Under the pieces are notes generated by a model. It was not told the DNA's origin, searched no databases, and saw only the letters and a list, made by a program, of their open reading frames with translations. A DNA stretch of 64,000 nt from Larix kaempferi (taxonomy: Eukaryota; Streptophyta; Pinopsida; Pinales; Pinaceae), in contig BSBM01000372.1 of the NCBI GenBank assembly GCA_027924585.1, positions 32,730,001 through 32,794,000 on the forward strand. Direction: 5' to 3'. This document shows, piece after piece, positions 1-8,724 of the stretch. The position numbers and the translations under genes were made by a program. Every line of letters starts with the position of its first letter. The first letter of the stretch is position 1.

Positions 1-584
1 AAACTACTACTAATGACTGCAATCCACAAGGTACTAACCGAAACTCTAAACTTCATTCCCAGAGCATAATGAGCTGAAGTCGATGGGAAGAAGTCCGTTG
101 GAAGGGAGGCCTTAATGCATCCTCCATCATCCAACACGAGGGACACTCAAAAGGTATGAGCTGATTTGGAGTAGGACTAAACACACGATGAAACATACTG
201 ACACCAAGGAATGGCCGACACATGAGGTCAAGGAAACTGCAGAATGGTCGACACAGGTTATATCCTTGAACAGTGAGCACGACACAAGAGTGACTTAGGA
301 AGCTTTGAACACACAGGAACCACGACGCAAGTCTGCAATGTAGGATACATTAACAGATTCTCCATATGATTGGAAGACTAACCAAACGGAGGAGTAGGAA
401 CTCTGAGATCAGGTTTACCCTAAGGCCAATGCTATAACCCAACTTGTTTGATAGACTCAAAACAGGTGCTTTGTTCAAGGAGATAGTTGACTTGCTGCCA
501 TCATATTGAAAGATATTTTAACATTCTTCCCTTCCCTTTCCTTTTTCATTTTTTAACGAGCTTGACAAAGAACTAAAGCATGCT
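1..584. other. 3' region of the Tat-like element, nothing recognised
   Basis: This stretch lies downstream (minus-strand sense) of the coding part of the Tat-like element. Short open frames exist on both strands, but none shows a domain. The right end contains the first TTTTAACGAGC motif (about 552-562) that recurs in the array further right. Confidence 0.4.
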
Positions 585-815
585 CGACGGTATTTTCATA
601 TTTAAGGAGTCTGAAAAACCTAGAAGAAAACTCCATACACCTATCCGTGGATTTTATATCGAGCCCGGATTGGTTTGTGCTCGGCGGTGTTTTCTTGCTT
701 ATAGAGTTGAAAAACTTAAACAGTCCTCTATACACCTATCCGTGGATTTTATATCGAGCCTGGATTGGTATGTGCTCGGCTTGGTGTTTTCACATTTCGA
801 GAGTCTGAAAACCCT
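585..815. repeat. 95-bp tandem repeat, about 2.5 copies
   Basis: The block CTATCCGTGGATTTTATATC occurs at 641 and again at 736, a 95-bp period. Each copy is followed by a GAGCC(C/T)GGATTGGT(T/A)TGTGCTCGG stretch. A partial third unit starts near 776. It belongs to the repeat-rich 3' region of the Tat-like element, and tandem repeats in that position are known from Ogre/Tat elements. Confidence 0.75.
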
Positions 816-1131
816 AAAGATGACTCCAAAGGTCCTTTTTCGTAAAGTTAGTCTCCTTCCCCGAAAAAGTGTAAAATAATGGAAGAAGAACTCTTCTAGC
901 GCATACAAGGGTATACCTAGAGTATACCTTTTCCGTAAATTATCCACCAAGGCCCGAAAAAGGGGTAATTCTATACCTAAGTGGATGTCGGTTCAGTTAT
1001 TTTAACGAGCCCGAAAAGACAACTATGCTCGGCAAACTTTTCCTATTTAAGGAGTCTGAAAAGGGCTTAAAAGAACTCCATAGGGATCTTTTCCGTAAAC
1101 GTTTAACGAGTCCGGAAAAGTAAACTCATGA
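816..1131. repeat. Diverged copies of the AACGAGC / TTTTCCGTAAA repeat motif
   Basis: This spacer joins the 95-bp array to the 50-bp array. It holds scattered variants of AACGAGCCCGAAAAG (near 1003 and 1105) and TTTTCCGTAAA (near 838, 927 and 1089). It looks like an eroded part of the same repeat region and shows no coding sign. Confidence 0.5.
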
Positions 1132-1385
1132 CCTCCTTACTGTTTTTAACGAGCTCAAAGGAGATACAGAAAATGATCACAACTTCCTTACTGTTTTTAA
1201 TGAGCTCGAAGTGAAGATGAAAGAAATGCTCATAGCCTCCTTACTGTTTTTAACGAGCTCGAAGGAAAGGTGGAAGACTGCTCGTAACCTACTTACTGTT
1301 TTTAACGAGCTCGAAGTAAAAGAAGAATGCTCGAAACCTACTTACTGTTTTTAACGAGCTCGAAGTAAAGGTAGAAGAATGCTCG
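1132..1385. repeat. About 51-bp tandem array centred on TTACTGTTTTTAACGAGCTCGAAG
   Basis: Five units begin TTACTG at 1137, 1188, 1241, 1293 and 1342, so the spacings are 51, 53, 52 and 49 bp. Each contains TTTTTAA(C/T)GAGCTC, a core holding the palindrome GAGCTC, followed by a purine-rich variable part that usually ends in (A/T)GCTCG. This is the most regular part of the 3' repeat region of the Tat-like element. Confidence 0.85.
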
Positions 1386-1911
1386 CAATGGGAGGAGACG
1401 AGTGTCAGGGACATGCAAAACTAGCTCCAAGCGCATGGAACAAAGCTATGCCTAATGCAAGGAACATGAGCAAGATAAGGACACTCAGGGTGTGTCTCCT
1501 CCAGGTAAAAGGTGTCAAATTGCAAAGGAAAAATGATACAGGGCTTAGTGGAAATGAGATCATAGATGGAGGCTTATATAACGAGCTAAAAGCGTGGAAG
1601 CCGGCTTCAGGCTCATTAGCGCAAGTGGGATCATAACAGATGCATATGCAACTTGAACATAAAGATGGGAGCCTTATCAGGGATGGCCAGAAATATATGA
1701 GGAAGAAAGATATGAGGCTTCTTCTCAAAGTCATGGTAAATCGAAAAAGGCTCCCAAGCCTATGAGAAAAACTCAGCATGGGCACCAGAATGGCATAAGG
1801 GTGCTGACTAGGGTGACCCATGTTAGGTAGGCTCTGCTGTCGGACTGGTGCACAATGCATAAAGAGATGGCTAACACACCAATATCCAACAGGTTCGACC
1901 CTATGGCGAAT
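1386..1911. other. Spacer between repeat array and downstream ORF of the Tat-like element
   Basis: I see no repeat and no domain here. Open frames exist on both strands, including a minus frame at 1405-1860 rich in Leu, Phe and Ser, but that composition is what a shadow of the opposite strand would give. I treat the stretch as non-coding retroelement sequence. Confidence 0.4.
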
Positions 1912-2406
1912 TCAGATGGCAAAAGGTTCAAATGCAACATAACAACGGGGAAGCCTAAACCTATATGCAAGGTTCCGAATATACCTGACATGGTCGCACA
2001 AGGTGTCGAAAAGGACCAATAAGCAAGTATACATCCAGCTAAGAATCCTGTCTCCAAAAAACATTAGTACCAGGATCATATCTAAAACATATGTAAGGAA
2101 AGACCCGATACAAGTCACTGTGGTAGAAATACTTTCAACTTCACTATCATCAACAACAGGCATAAACAAGGCAGAGTTTTCAAATGAAGACTCTATGGTA
2201 CCCAAGCCCGAGGACTTACAATCAACAAGATAAACTTCAGGATGAAGAACAAAGTTGAAGGACATGATGGAATCTGCAGAAACAAATTCATCATCATGGG
2301 AGTTGAAAATTCTAGAAGCAGAATCAAACTCAGCAGGAACACCGATTTGCGGATCTATAGGAGAGTCCAAAAACTCAACAGTAGGAAGATCAGACTTTAA
2401 GGTCAA
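1912..2406 (-). CDS. Unrecognised ORF downstream of the retropepsin-like ORF
   Basis: This 164-codon frame starts at the end of the protease ORF, overlapping it by 4 bp. The first half is acidic and serine-rich, and the second half has a hydrophobic stretch around residues 100-135. There is no reverse-transcriptase motif such as a Tyr/Phe-x-Asp-Asp box. In autonomous gypsy elements reverse transcriptase follows the protease, so this may be the C-terminal tail of a shortened polyprotein. It could equally be a chance frame. Confidence 0.35.
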   Translation of the reverse strand: MTLKSDLPTVEFLDSPIDPQIGVPAEFDSASRIFNSHDDEFVSADSIMSFNFVLHPEVYLVDCKSSGLGTIESSFENSALFMPVVDDSEVESISTTVTCIGSFLTYVLDMILVLMFFGDRILSWMYTCLLVLFDTLCDHVRYIRNLAYRFRLPRCYVAFEPFAI

Positions 2407-3431
2407 CCATGGCTGGACATAACTGCGACTAGATCAACATCCAAATGAATGGCAGACTGTACTATAGACTCTAGGAAAACTTCATCGGAAGGAAGCATAT
2501 TATCCCAGATAGAATACATATCTAAACATTCAGATGGAGGTGTCACTTGGTCAAAAGCTGGGACTAAATCCCGAGAAGGTAAGCATGAACTCAGAGACTT
2601 ATTCTCAGTAGCAGTTGAACTCAAGGAACAATATGCCACATAAGTCCCATGTGACATAGTAGTGCCTAATGACGAGGGACCTAACTGGTCTACAGTTGGG
2701 TAATAAGGAGGATCAACGAATGCAAGCTGGTCGATGGTGACAATGTTTTCGTTATGAGGGAAATGCATCACACGAAAAAGCGTAGACACCACAGCATGCA
2801 TAGCATAAACGTAATCACGCCCGAGGATCATATCAAAGTTCATAGGGTCCTTTAAAACCATAAAATCAACTAAGACTATTTTTCCACCCAAAGTAACAGG
2901 TGCCTGACGGAGGAATCCAAACGGTTCACTAGGTCTTTTATCGAAGGTCAACGGCCAATTAACAGCTGGAATACCATTAGGGAAACCCAAATCTCTCCAA
3001 GCATAAGCGGATAAGATACTAACATAAGCACCTTCATCAACAATGCATCGATCAACCGTATGGCTCCCGATATCAACCTTTATCTGGAAAGGTGTCGAAG
3101 AAGGAAGACGAGGCTCGGCTAGACTATTCCAATCAAAGGAAACAATCCTAGGGCTTGGTAGGGGTTCACATGGCACAGATGAAGTGCCCCCCTTTTCAGG
3201 AATATCCAAACTGCTAATGCATAAGACTTCAGCAGTAGGTGCATCAATCTCTGAAGGACTGATGGGATCGGTCGAAGATTGCATCGATTCGATCACTTCA
3301 CTCTCCGAAGGAAGAGTGGGGTCGACCAAAGATTGCATTGGTTCAACCACTTTATCAACCAAAGGTTGATCTGACTGCAGGGAATCTATAGACAACTCAG
3401 GAATAGAGGTTCCTTCAGACATGGACCACAC
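2403..3431 (-). CDS. Retropepsin-like aspartic protease region of the Tat-like element
   Basis: The 342-residue frame has an acidic, repetitive N-terminal third, with units of the type MQSxxDPxxPSE repeated near residues 33-60. A retropepsin-like domain follows at about residues 110-250. The active-site position reads CIVDEGAYVSIL, with DEG in place of the usual DTG/DSG. The closing motif is DMILGRDYVY, followed by a conserved FPH...IVTIDQL stretch. From memory the IVDEGAS form is common in a group of plant retroelement proteases, so DEG alone does not prove it inactive. Part of the second zinc knuckle lies directly upstream in the same frame. No reverse transcriptase follows. Confidence 0.7.
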   Translation of the reverse strand: MWSMSEGTSIPELSIDSLQSDQPLVDKVVEPMQSLVDPTLPSESEVIESMQSSTDPISPSEIDAPTAEVLCISSLDIPEKGGTSSVPCEPLPSPRIVSFDWNSLAEPRLPSSTPFQIKVDIGSHTVDRCIVDEGAYVSILSAYAWRDLGFPNGIPAVNWPLTFDKRPSEPFGFLRQAPVTLGGKIVLVDFMVLKDPMNFDMILGRDYVYAMHAVVSTLFRVMHFPHNENIVTIDQLAFVDPPYYPTVDQLGPSSLGTTMSHGTYVAYCSLSSTATENKSLSSCLPSRDLVPAFDQVTPPSECLDMYSIWDNMLPSDEVFLESIVQSAIHLDVDLVAVMSSHG

Positions 3432-3667
3432 TCTTCGTGCCTCTGGAATGGCAGGGCATCGGTGAGTAAGGTGATCTCCCTTACAAAGTTTACAAGGGAA
3501 CTTTGGTTTCCGTCCTATAGGTTAGACTCCTTTACAATGTCAGTACTCTCAGCATGACTAGCATTGGCTGACAGCTTGCCCCCAGCATGACTTGCAGTGG
3601 CTAGTTGCTCAGAAGCAGAAGAATTTTGAACTAAGGACCACACTTTTTGCACTTCTGGAAGTACAGG
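3432..3667 (-). pseudogene. Second zinc knuckle and linker joining gag to protease (Tat-like element)
   Basis: The minus strand here reads a knuckle CKLCKGDHLTHRC (Cx2Cx3Hx4C) around 3462-3500, followed by a PxIPEAR.VW linker that runs into the protease ORF. A near copy of the knuckle and linker ends the gag ORF at 3668-3710, so this segment is an internal duplication. The linker between the two knuckles repeats the SHAGGK/SHAE type of unit seen in the gag C-terminus. A stop lies between the knuckles near 3520-3530 in addition to the one at 3668. Confidence 0.6.
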
Positions 3668-4366
3668 TCACAAGTAAGTAAGGTGATCTCCCTCGCAAAA
3701 CTTACAAGGGAACTTAAGCTTCTGTTTTTTGGGTTTGTCGACAATGCCAACTCCCTCAGCTTGACTTGCAGTGGCTGATCTGGTGTCTCCAGTATGACTC
3801 ACAGGAACTGGTGACTTGTCATTAATATGATTAGCAGTGATCAATGACGTGTCCTCAACATGACTGACAGTGGTTGAAGACAAACTTTCAGTATGATTTT
3901 CAGTGACTAAAAGTTTTCTCCCAGCATGACCTCCAGAGGCTGGGTAGGTGCCCCCTGCATGATTTGGAAAGGCAGGGTGCTTGCCCCCAGCATGACTCAC
4001 AGAGGCTGGGTTGCTTCCCCCTTGTTTTGGCATCTTCTTCCCATTCTTCCTCCGTCTATTCCTTTTAGACTGCTGGTTACTAGTATTGCTACTTTCGCCA
4101 CATGAGGTAGAAGGAGGAGGAGAAGATGTTACTGGCAAGGGAGGCACAGGGTTCTGATGCTCTTGATTTGAGGTGCTCACAAAAGAAGCGTCAGGAGCAT
4201 GCAAGGCATTTGGAGTGGAAAACAACCAAACCGGCAGCCCAATAGTGAATCCAGGAAGATTCAGAGTAGCCATTAAGGGAGTACCAATGTTTCCAATGAA
4301 TGGAACAGCACAAGGATCCCTCGGAACAGGGGTACCTTGATTGGCACTCGCCGGAATGCTAGACAT
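3668..4366 (-). pseudogene. gag-like ORF of the Tat-like element, ending inside its zinc knuckle
   Basis: The 232-residue frame is rich in Pro, Ser and Thr, with a basic Arg/Lys block near residues 110-123 and a run of degenerate units of about 14-18 residues containing (S/N)HAGG or SH(V/T)xD at about residues 130-210. It ends with the zinc knuckle CKFCEGDHLTYL, where a TGA at 3668-3670 occupies the last Cys codon; the second knuckle has TGC there. The knuckle would bind RNA as in other nucleocapsid domains. The start codon is the first Met of the open frame and is not otherwise supported. Confidence 0.65.
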
Positions 4367-6394
4367 AGTTTCCTGCTCGAATGAACAAGAAGTTCTCTAA
4401 GGCAAACTAAAACAAGTAGCACAAAGAGCACACCACTAAAAAAGGTCCTAGGTAAATCAAACCAGGCAAACAGATGCCTTCCGGAGAAGAGTCTGCGATG
4501 ATGAGGGCCCAGAACAGATCAACAAAGGAAGAAAGACAGTTACCCAGGGTCCACAATACAATGACTAAGGGTGCAAGCGCTGGAATCACCCAATCGCCCT
4601 CCCAAAGACCTGCAAGGGATTTCCTCCCACGTCTGTCTTAGGTACAGCAGATATACCCTCAGTTGTCACCTGTGTATGAACCTAGAGTCAGATACTAAGG
4701 ATACCACAACACCGAAAACTCCTGGGGGAACAGTCACCGGTCGAATCAGAAAGCGTGGGTAGGGTAGCTAAGCCCGAAACTCGAAAGAGTCCCCAATACG
4801 CAATCCGATCCTGGCGTATGCTCGAACAGAAAGTAGGAGGAGTATTCCCAACAATATGATCTTGCAATGACCTACTGCATAGATCCCAGGCAATTTTTGA
4901 GTGAAATGGGTTTACCTGTGATAGTCTTACTACGATTTTTGCGTAATGTGTGATCTTGGGTGGTTTAAGGTGTTTTAAACCCAAGATCCTAACCAAGACT
5001 AGTTGGTGTAGTGTAACCTAGAAAAGAAAATGTTGCTAGTACATTTTATTAGGGTTCATTTTAAAGGTTACTTGCTTACTCAAAAAGGTAGTGGGTGTGT
5101 GAGAGTGGTTATAATAGAGATAGAGTACTGAAAATGAAATATTTACCACCAAACAAATCTTTTTCTTTTCAATGCAAGTCTTAAAATTCTGATCTAGAAT
5201 GCATGTGCAAATGCAATTTTTAATCTTTCGAATGCAAAAAGGTAAAAATAAAGTCTAAATGTACAAAATTAAACTCAAAACCTAAGAATGCAGCTACTCA
5301 AACAACTAGGTATGCAAAAGGAAACTTGTTCTTTTTGATGCAAAGCACTCTAAAATCTTTTAAGCCACTTGCAAGGTACTCTATTCAGAAAATGAATCAA
5401 AATTATTTATGCTTTCAAAGGTAAGAAACAAAACTGAAACTAACCTATTATCAAAGCAAAGCAAAGAAACTTTCAGGTTCTCTTTATGAAACAGTAAAAG
5501 CTACCAAATATGACTTTCAAATTCTTATTGATGTAAGAATGCCAAACATTGGGAAAAGAGTACAAAAACTACTTTTAGACCCAAACGAAGCGAATTACCT
5601 ACGAAGAAGTATGGTTTGGTAAAGTCAGGTCTGCACATAAACAATGCAAACAAGGTCTTGAACAACAACCAAAACACTTGAGCTTTCACTACAAAAGAAA
5701 AACTAAAAGCATAAGGGAGGATAAGAAACCAACCTAAAAGAGAAATTTCACTCAAATAGATACAAATAGGGTCAAGAAGACTCAAGAGATTTCAAATCCA
5801 GTGGAAATGGGGCAAGCAAGTTCGGTTAGACTCAAATTAGGGTACAAAACACCAAACAGGTCCACAACCCCGCAACTTGGGTAACAAACCCCAAAACTTT
5901 CCAAACAAGCCCAAATTGATCAAAAGAAGTTCAAATCATGAATGTAGGATCAGTACAAGGATGGGATACCACTTACAATGGTTTAACTCATACCTAGGGT
6001 CATCAGGGACCCCAAAAAATGCAGCCACAGCCCCCATATTTGGGTCCACAACCCAAAAACTCAAAAAAAAAAAATCAAACCCAGATTTTGAGCGCTACTG
6101 TGTATGAAGGAAAATAGTGCTCATAGCAGTATGGGAACTACTGTGCAGAGGAACAGTAGCGTATGGGCGCTACTGTGTGGTACAAACAGTAGTGTACAAG
6201 TGGAAAAAGTTGGAAAAATGGGGTTAAAACCACCACACCTGGGTCCACATGGGTTTGCAAGGGCTGGGAAGGGTCTGTAAGAGCCAAGGAGGGTCAAACA
6301 GAGCCTACTAACTAATCCTAATCAATAAAATGAACAAATACCATCAAACAAGACTGAATAAATGACCTTGGATACCCCTAAGCAGTTAGGCTTT
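4367..6394 (-). other. Leader (5' untranslated) region of the Tat-like element
   Basis: About 2 kb separates the primer-binding site from the gag-like ORF. I see no convincing coding region. The part nearest the LTR, about 6085-6195, carries several copies of GCGCTACTGT or its complement ACAGTAGCG. The same motif recurs in the adjoining LTR at about 7088-7200. A run of nine to twelve A residues lies near 6063-6074. Confidence 0.5.
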
Positions 6395-6411
6395 CCCCAG
6401 CGGAGTCACCA
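6395..6411 (-). promoter_or_regulatory. Primer-binding site of the Tat-like element
   Basis: Read on the minus strand the site is TGGTGACTCCGCTGGGG, three bases downstream of the LTR end. It resembles the tRNA-Arg type of site that I recall from Ogre/Tat elements, with one change in the leading TGGCGA. It fixes the direction of the element and the inner LTR boundary. Confidence 0.65.
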
Positions 6412-6414
6412 TTC

Positions 6415-7479
6415 TGTTGTGGGGAAAATGCACCTATAGTTCAGGGGAGAAACTACCAACTTACGGTGATAAAGATAGAATTACACGCATTCTGCAAGTA
6501 CAACAAATAAATGAAGAGATTAGGGTTTAGAGATGTAGGCACCTCATTCAGAAGGTTGATCCTAGCTTTGCTTCCCTCGCTCTTCAATGCTTATCCAGTG
6601 TCGCAATGCCCAGACCTGCAAAACAACTTGATACCTTTCTCAAACACATTTGACTACATATATAAGACTGATATTCATAATAGAAGAAGACATCATATTA
6701 TAAACAAACTGTAATCAAATCTGAGACACATTAATAGGTCATATTTGGAAAGAGAAGAACGTCTGATCTTTATTGATGAATGAAAGCAAGTACATAAATT
6801 TATACCTTCTTTCAAGCTTGGCACTTCACGAAACCTAGATTCAAGGTCTCCTGCTTCTGTTCTCCAAGGATCCCAGCCTCTAAGCAATTGTACTAGGGTT
6901 TACCAAAACTAAAGCACAAGAGAGGGGGATGAGGGTCTCCATTCCTCCAGCATAACTTTGTAATTGGGCTTGGTCTCCTCACATGACCCTTCTACCCTCC
7001 TTATATAGTCAATGAGGAAGAGGAAAAGAAGTTATAACCGCTCAAGAGGTTTCCCAACCAACTTAACTTACTCGAATTTCTAGATTTTGACCAAAATAGG
7101 GGTGTACGCTACTCTATAGTAGACAAAGTCGCGTACACATGGCAATGGGCGCTACTATTATAAAAGTGGAGTCGCGCTCATAAGGGTATACACGCTACTA
7201 TCATGCCTATGTACCAGCGCTCATATTGAAAAATGGCCAAAAACAGGCTTTTCTACTCATTTTCAGGAGATGGTTTGGTCTGGAAAAATGTTCCTAAGGG
7301 TCATATACATCCAATGGGTCAAGAATGAGGTAATCTCAACCATTTTTAATGTCCCAAATGAATCCTCCATCCACAAATGTCCTGTTGTGTGACTGAACTT
7401 GTTCTCAAGAAGTGTCGTCATGCGACCAAGGGAAGGAAGTGTCGTCATGGACGGAGAGGTGTCATTTCAAGCTATAACA
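6415..7479 (-). repeat. 5' LTR of the Tat-like element (about 1065 bp)
   Basis: In plus orientation the LTR runs from TGTTGTGGGG to GCTATAACA, giving the TG...CA ends. A minus-strand TATA box (TATATAAGG, near 6998-7007) suggests transcription to the left. Copies of the (G/A)CGCTACT motif lie at about 7090, 7149 and 7191. The outer boundary is set by sequence to the right (from 7480) that matches the element Z LTR at 35852 onward. Confidence 0.65.
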
Positions 7480-8711
7480 CCTCCTTCATCGGTCCAAGCT
7501 CTAAATCAACAAGAAACACCTCCAAATGATAGAGAAACCTCCAAAATTGCACCCTCTATCACATAGGAGTCATATAATTCACAAGAATTATGTCTTCAAG
7601 TTAAAATGGATCCAATGGTGCACTCTCCTCAAGCAAGAACCCACAACTCCAACACCCAAATGCTTGGAAAACACCATAAACCTCTGTCACTAAAACTTGA
7701 AATTCCAAACACCTGTAGATGAATTCGAACCAGCAATAGAATAAGATATAAACATGCGTTAGCTAAATCTCACTTGAGAAATATGAGTGATTCCTCCTTG
7801 CCTGTCATTCACATGATGAACATTTGATAAATCTGAGTGATTTCTCCTCTCCTACTAGCTAGGGTGGAATCTTTCACCATAGAAACTAGTTATGTAGAAA
7901 GCGGCACATCTCCCAAGCTTGAGAATCTCAATGGATCTCCAAAACCAAAATTCAAATGACCAAACATTCTCTTCACTTGTGTCTTCACCCTTTTTATAAA
8001 TATTCATGGAGCATTTCCCCCTCATTCTAGAATTCTCTCACAAATATTTAATAGAATATTAATAAATACTATTTTTATGAGAGAATGACACCTTCAGAAT
8101 CATTTACTTCCTCTCTCATGTTATTTTTCCAAATGATAACTTCATCTACCTTGGAAATTCGAATTAGAGAGGATTAGTTTGATTTTGGGGAAGTTACACT
8201 AGGATGTGGGCCCACCCCTCTCCTCTAGCGCTCTCCTTGGATAAATTAAGGACATGCAACATGTCACAGGCTGTCATAAGTTGTCATAAGCTGTCATAGG
8301 ACCAGATTCTTTTCATAAGTTGTCATATATTTTCTATTCTTTTCCTAGGGAGTTACAACCCATGAGATGCCTCCATGATAGGATTCCTTCCACCTTGGAT
8401 GGGAGTTACACCACATATTTGGACTCATTCCTCCAATAACAATCCATCCTTTCCCAATTGTGTCCAATTCCACTTTAGAATTTTAATTTGAGGGAATTAC
8501 AAATCATGTGGGGCCCAAATCAACTTGCTTATGTGCCCTCCTTGTCCATTTTTTCCTAATATTGCATCATTTCACAATCTGTACATCAACTATAAAAATA
8601 TTTGACCCACATCACCACCTTGATAATTTCATTACTTTACCAAGTGACTTAAACCAATGCATCCCCCTAGTCCAATGGAGTGGTCCTTAGAAGAAATTTG
8701 GGGACATTACA
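7480..8711 (-). repeat. 3' LTR of element Z, right part (left part cut off by the Tat-like insertion)
   Basis: The first 140 bp match 35852-35990 nearly base for base (CACCTCCAAATGATAGAGAA and following), which lies in the 5' LTR of the same element. The LTR ends GGGGACATTACA at 8711, directly followed by a polypurine-tract complement. Adding the portions seen here and at 32823-33254 and 35286-35851 gives an LTR of about 2.2 kb. Its left part is expected beyond position 1, on the other side of the Tat-like insertion. Confidence 0.7.
8255..8330. repeat. TGTCATA(A/G) short direct repeats in the element Z LTR
   Basis: Variants of TGTCATAAG occur four times in about 75 bp, starting near 8271. 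The related solo LTR carries a similar TGTCATA cluster at 34710-34770. The spacing is irregular. They could be transcription-factor sites of the LTR promoter, but nothing here shows function. Confidence 0.5.
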
Positions 8712-8724
8712 GTCCTCCCTGCCC
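8712..8724 (-). promoter_or_regulatory. Polypurine tract of element Z
   Basis: On the minus strand the sequence reads GGGCAGGGAGGAC directly before the LTR start TGTAATGTCCCC. Upstream in that sense comes TTAAGGACAAGCACTCT, a stretch typical of the end of gypsy internal regions. It marks 8711 as the inner edge of the 3' LTR. Confidence 0.7.

Larger units (their letters stand above)
1..7479 (-). mobile_element. Non-autonomous Tat/Ogre-like Ty3/gypsy element (3' end outside window)
   Basis: From right to left this minus-strand element has a 5' LTR (6415-7479), a primer-binding site (6395-6411), a 2-kb leader, a gag-like ORF, zinc knuckles, a retropepsin-like ORF, a further ORF and a repeat-rich 3' region running off the window. 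I find no reverse transcriptase, RNase H or integrase, so it would need enzymes supplied in trans. The Tat/Ogre assignment rests on the primer site of the GGCGACTCCGCTGGGGA type, the Cx2Cx3Hx4C knuckle and the 3' tandem repeats, all compared from memory. It interrupts the LTR of element Z: the sequence right of 7479 continues an LTR also seen at 35852. The 3' LTR and the left target-site duplication lie outside the window. Confidence 0.7.

Noticed and set aside
1405-1860. Minus-strand hydrophobic ORF as a membrane protein
   Set aside because: Composition is low-complexity, no domain is visible, it overlaps repeat-derived sequence, and there is no second copy to test conservation.
3043-3369. 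Plus-strand 108-residue ORF in the Tat-like element
   Set aside because: It is antisense to the repetitive acidic part of the protease ORF.
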